This document shows positions 62,582-64,000 of a DNA stretch of 64,000 bases, one piece after another. The translations under genes and the position numbers were made by a program. The stretch's first letter is position 1, and each line of letters opens with the position of its first letter. Under the pieces are notes generated by a model. That model saw nothing but the letters and a program-made list of their open reading frames with translations. It was not told the DNA's origin and made no database searches. This stretch comes from Frondihabitans sp. PhB188 (GTDB taxonomy: Bacteria > Actinomycetota > Actinomycetes > Actinomycetales > Microbacteriaceae): NCBI RefSeq assembly GCF_003752365.1, contig NZ_RJUO01000005.1:124001-188000 (forward strand). Reading direction: 5' to 3'.

Positions 62582-64000
62582 GACGTCGCCCCGAACCCGC
62601 GCAGGGCGGCCTGCACCCGCGCGCTCCGCGTGACCGCCCCGGTCAGCCGCTGCTCGGCGGCGGTGCCGCGGTAGTCGTAGATCGCGAACCGCCCGCAGCG
62701 GACGATCTCCTTCGGCGTGCCGAGATCGGTCACGGTGTCTCCCCAGTAGTCCAGGTGGCCGTTGTCGTCGGGTTGCTCGGCCACGACCACGTAACCTACC
62801 CGGGCGCTCTCGGCGGGAGCCAGGTTGGCCAGCCATGGGTACACCGACAGGTCGGAGTTGACCTGCACCAGCTCGACCCCGTCGCCGGCGTAGGCCTGCA
62901 GCCCGCGGACCGTCCAGAACTGGCCGGCACCGGAGATTCCGTCGCGCGCGGCCCCCGAGGCCGTCGCCCACTGCGTGAGGCACGAGGCCCCCGGCACGGC
63001 CGGGTCGGCGGCGGCGCGGGCCACGGCAGTTCCTGCGCCTGCTCCCGTCGCGACGAGGGCGGCCGCCAGCACCCCGGCCCCGATGGCCCCGAAATTCAAG
63101 GAGAAACCAGGCCGGCGGCGCGCAACCACGGGCATCCCGGCCCGTCGCTGCAAAAATCTCCTTGAAATTCGGGAGGCGGGGCGGAGTGAGGCGGGGCGGA
63201 GTGAGGGCGGGCGGAGGGAGGCAGGGCGCGGCGCGGCGGCGAGCACGACGACCATCGCGACCAGCGGCACGACCACCAGCGGCTCCGCATACCGGGTAGA
63301 GATGCTGCCGATGACCAGCAGCCCCGCCGGCACCGCCGCGACGGTCGCCGACCCGATCAGCAGAGCCAGCGTCCGTGCCGACCGCTCGCGGCGCGCGAGG
63401 GCGACCACGGTCGCGACGACAGTCCCGGCGATCAGGACGGCCGCGAGCACCAGCTCGACGAACCCGCCGAGCGTCTGCGCCTGAGTCAGGAGGCTCTGCC
63501 GCGCGAAGGCGAGGCTCGCCGCCTGGCCGTCCCAGCGGAAGTACTCCTCCTTCTGCGCGATCAGGAACCTCGAGAGCGGAGTCCTGCCGGCGTAGCCGAG
63601 GCCGCTCCCGGCGATCAGGATGCCGGCCGCCAGCAGCGCGCGACGCCAGCGGCTGTGGCGCACGAGCGCGAATGCGGCGAGCGCGAGAATCATCGGCGCG
63701 GTGCCCCACAGCACGAAGAGAGGGTTCGAGAAGGTGGCGAGCGCGGCGACGATCAGGAGGGCGGCGGGCGGCCGGTTCCTGCGCCCGTGCCCCGCGCTGA
63801 TCTGCAGCACGAGGCCGATCGCCGCCACCAGCGCCAGGAGCGTGCCCGAGTAGTAGGTGGTCGTCAGAAAGAGCGAAGCGATCTCTCCTGTGTTGCCGCC
63901 CGGCCGCGACTCGAGCAGGCAGGCCGCGGTGAAGACGGCGACTCCGGCGAGGGCCGCGAGCACGGCGCGAGGCCGCGACCGTGTCACCCGGCCCGCGACG
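62578..64000 (-). CDS. Polytopic GT-C-like membrane protein carrying an in-frame repeat element (5' end probably outside window)
   Basis: The frame stays open to the window edge. A GTG at 63987 (VTRSRPRAVLAALAG) could be the start, but no ribosome site is visible, so I treat it as partial. About eight helices are visible (for example VLAALAGVAVFTAACLL, ALVAAIGLVLQI, LVVVPLVAMVVVLA, GAGVLAAALVATGAGAG), and the C-terminal domain has YVVVAEQPDDNGHLDYWGD. Between two helices lies a low-complexity PASLR/PPSLR stretch and then an 84-bp palindromic element (63089-63172) that adds about 28 basic residues without breaking the frame. The stop overlaps birA. Confidence 0.75.
   Translation of the reverse strand, partial: VAGRVTRSRPRAVLAALAGVAVFTAACLLESRPGGNTGEIASLFLTTTYYSGTLLALVAAIGLVLQISAGHGRRNRPPAALLIVAALATFSNPLFVLWGTAPMILALAAFALVRHSRWRRALLAAGILIAGSGLGYAGRTPLSRFLIAQKEEYFRWDGQAASLAFARQSLLTQAQTLGGFVELVLAAVLIAGTVVATVVALARRERSARTLALLIGSATVAAVPAGLLVIGSISTRYAEPLVVVPLVAMVVVLAAAPRPASLRPPSLRPASLRPASRISRRFLQRRAGMPVVARRRPGFSLNFGAIGAGVLAAALVATGAGAGTAVARAAADPAVPGASCLTQWATASGAARDGISGAGQFWTVRGLQAYAGDGVELVQVNSDLSVYPWLANLAPAESARVGYVVVAEQPDDNGHLDYWGDTVTDLGTPKEIVRCGRFAIYDYRGTAAEQRLTGAVTRSARVQAALRGFGATS
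63089..63172. repeat. 84-bp inverted-repeat element, copy 2, inside a coding sequence
   Basis: CCGAAATTCAAGGAGA (63089-63104) and TCTCCTTGAAATTCGG (63157-63172) form 16-bp arms with one mismatched position pair group near the centre of the arm. The total of 84 bp equals that of copy 1 at 9610-9693, and the 52-nt centre again starts with AA and ends GCAAAAA. 84 is a multiple of three and no stop falls in the coding frame, so the host gene reads through it. Confidence 0.8.
63174..63231 (-). repeat. 15-bp tandem repeat encoding PASLR-type pentapeptides
   Basis: About four units of 15 bp (GGAGTGAGGCGGGGC on the plus strand) encode RPASL-RPPSL-RPASL-RPAS on the minus strand. They adjoin the 84-bp element inside the same cytoplasmic-loop region of the membrane protein and keep the frame. 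Confidence 0.8.

Overview
The window is high-GC actinobacterial chromosome. Several lineage markers point to Microbacteriaceae (Micrococcales) or a close relative: a WhiB regulator beside a giant family-2 glycosyltransferase and a DUF5719 protein, a DUF3499 gene next to manB, the DUF4129/DUF4350/MoxR/DUF58/SpoIIM/RDD block, and many GTG starts with ATGA/GTGA stop-start overlaps. I cannot name the genus. I recognised no rRNA, tRNA, IS element, prophage or CRISPR array.

Layout. 1-6352: an envelope block (DUF4129, DUF4350, MoxR ATPase, DUF58, SpoIIM-like and RDD membrane proteins). 6517-9593: a copper operon on the minus strand (csoR, copZ, copA) behind two CsoR-type palindromes. 9761-21459: sugar-nucleotide and regulatory genes (manB, DUF3499, a zincin-like protein, DUF5719, giant GT2, whiB, galE, a GlxA-type regulator, a membrane protein, manA). 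21647-25534: an acyl-CoA dehydrogenase and two O-antigen-ligase-like proteins. 25622-29772: two secreted proteins sharing about seven copies of one repeat domain, one of them a GH25 lysozyme. 30041-46588: a surface-polysaccharide cluster with glycosyltransferases, a Wzm/Wzt-type ABC exporter and four consecutive GT-C-like membrane proteins. 46921-58035: pyruvyl transferase, LPG-synthase/flippase-like protein, nitroreductase, the complete dTDP-L-rhamnose set (rfbA, rfbC, rfbB, rfbD), a SGNH acyltransferase and a GT4. 58058-64000: purE, purK, UDP-glucose dehydrogenase, a PH-domain protein, birA and a GT-C-like membrane protein cut by the window edge.

How it works together. manA, manB, galE, ugd and rfbABCD would supply GDP-mannose precursors, UDP-galactose, UDP-glucuronate and dTDP-rhamnose. 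The GT2/GT4/GT-C enzymes would assemble a rhamnose-containing cell-wall glycopolymer, the ABC pair would export it, and the acyltransferase and pyruvyl transferase would decorate it.

The least ordinary signals are non-coding: (i) a family of hairpins with 23-24-bp stems and 8-nt loops built on CCACGATC, seen three times between convergent genes, two copies having exactly the same 94-bp layout 40 kb apart; (ii) an 84-bp inverted-repeat element seen twice, once in frame inside a membrane-protein gene; (iii) a 9-mer, GCAGGAACT, present about 20 times in both orientations; (iv) a 24-residue ORF that joins two genes by ATGA overlaps at both ends; (v) a 19-residue leader ORF stop-start coupled to the lysozyme gene.
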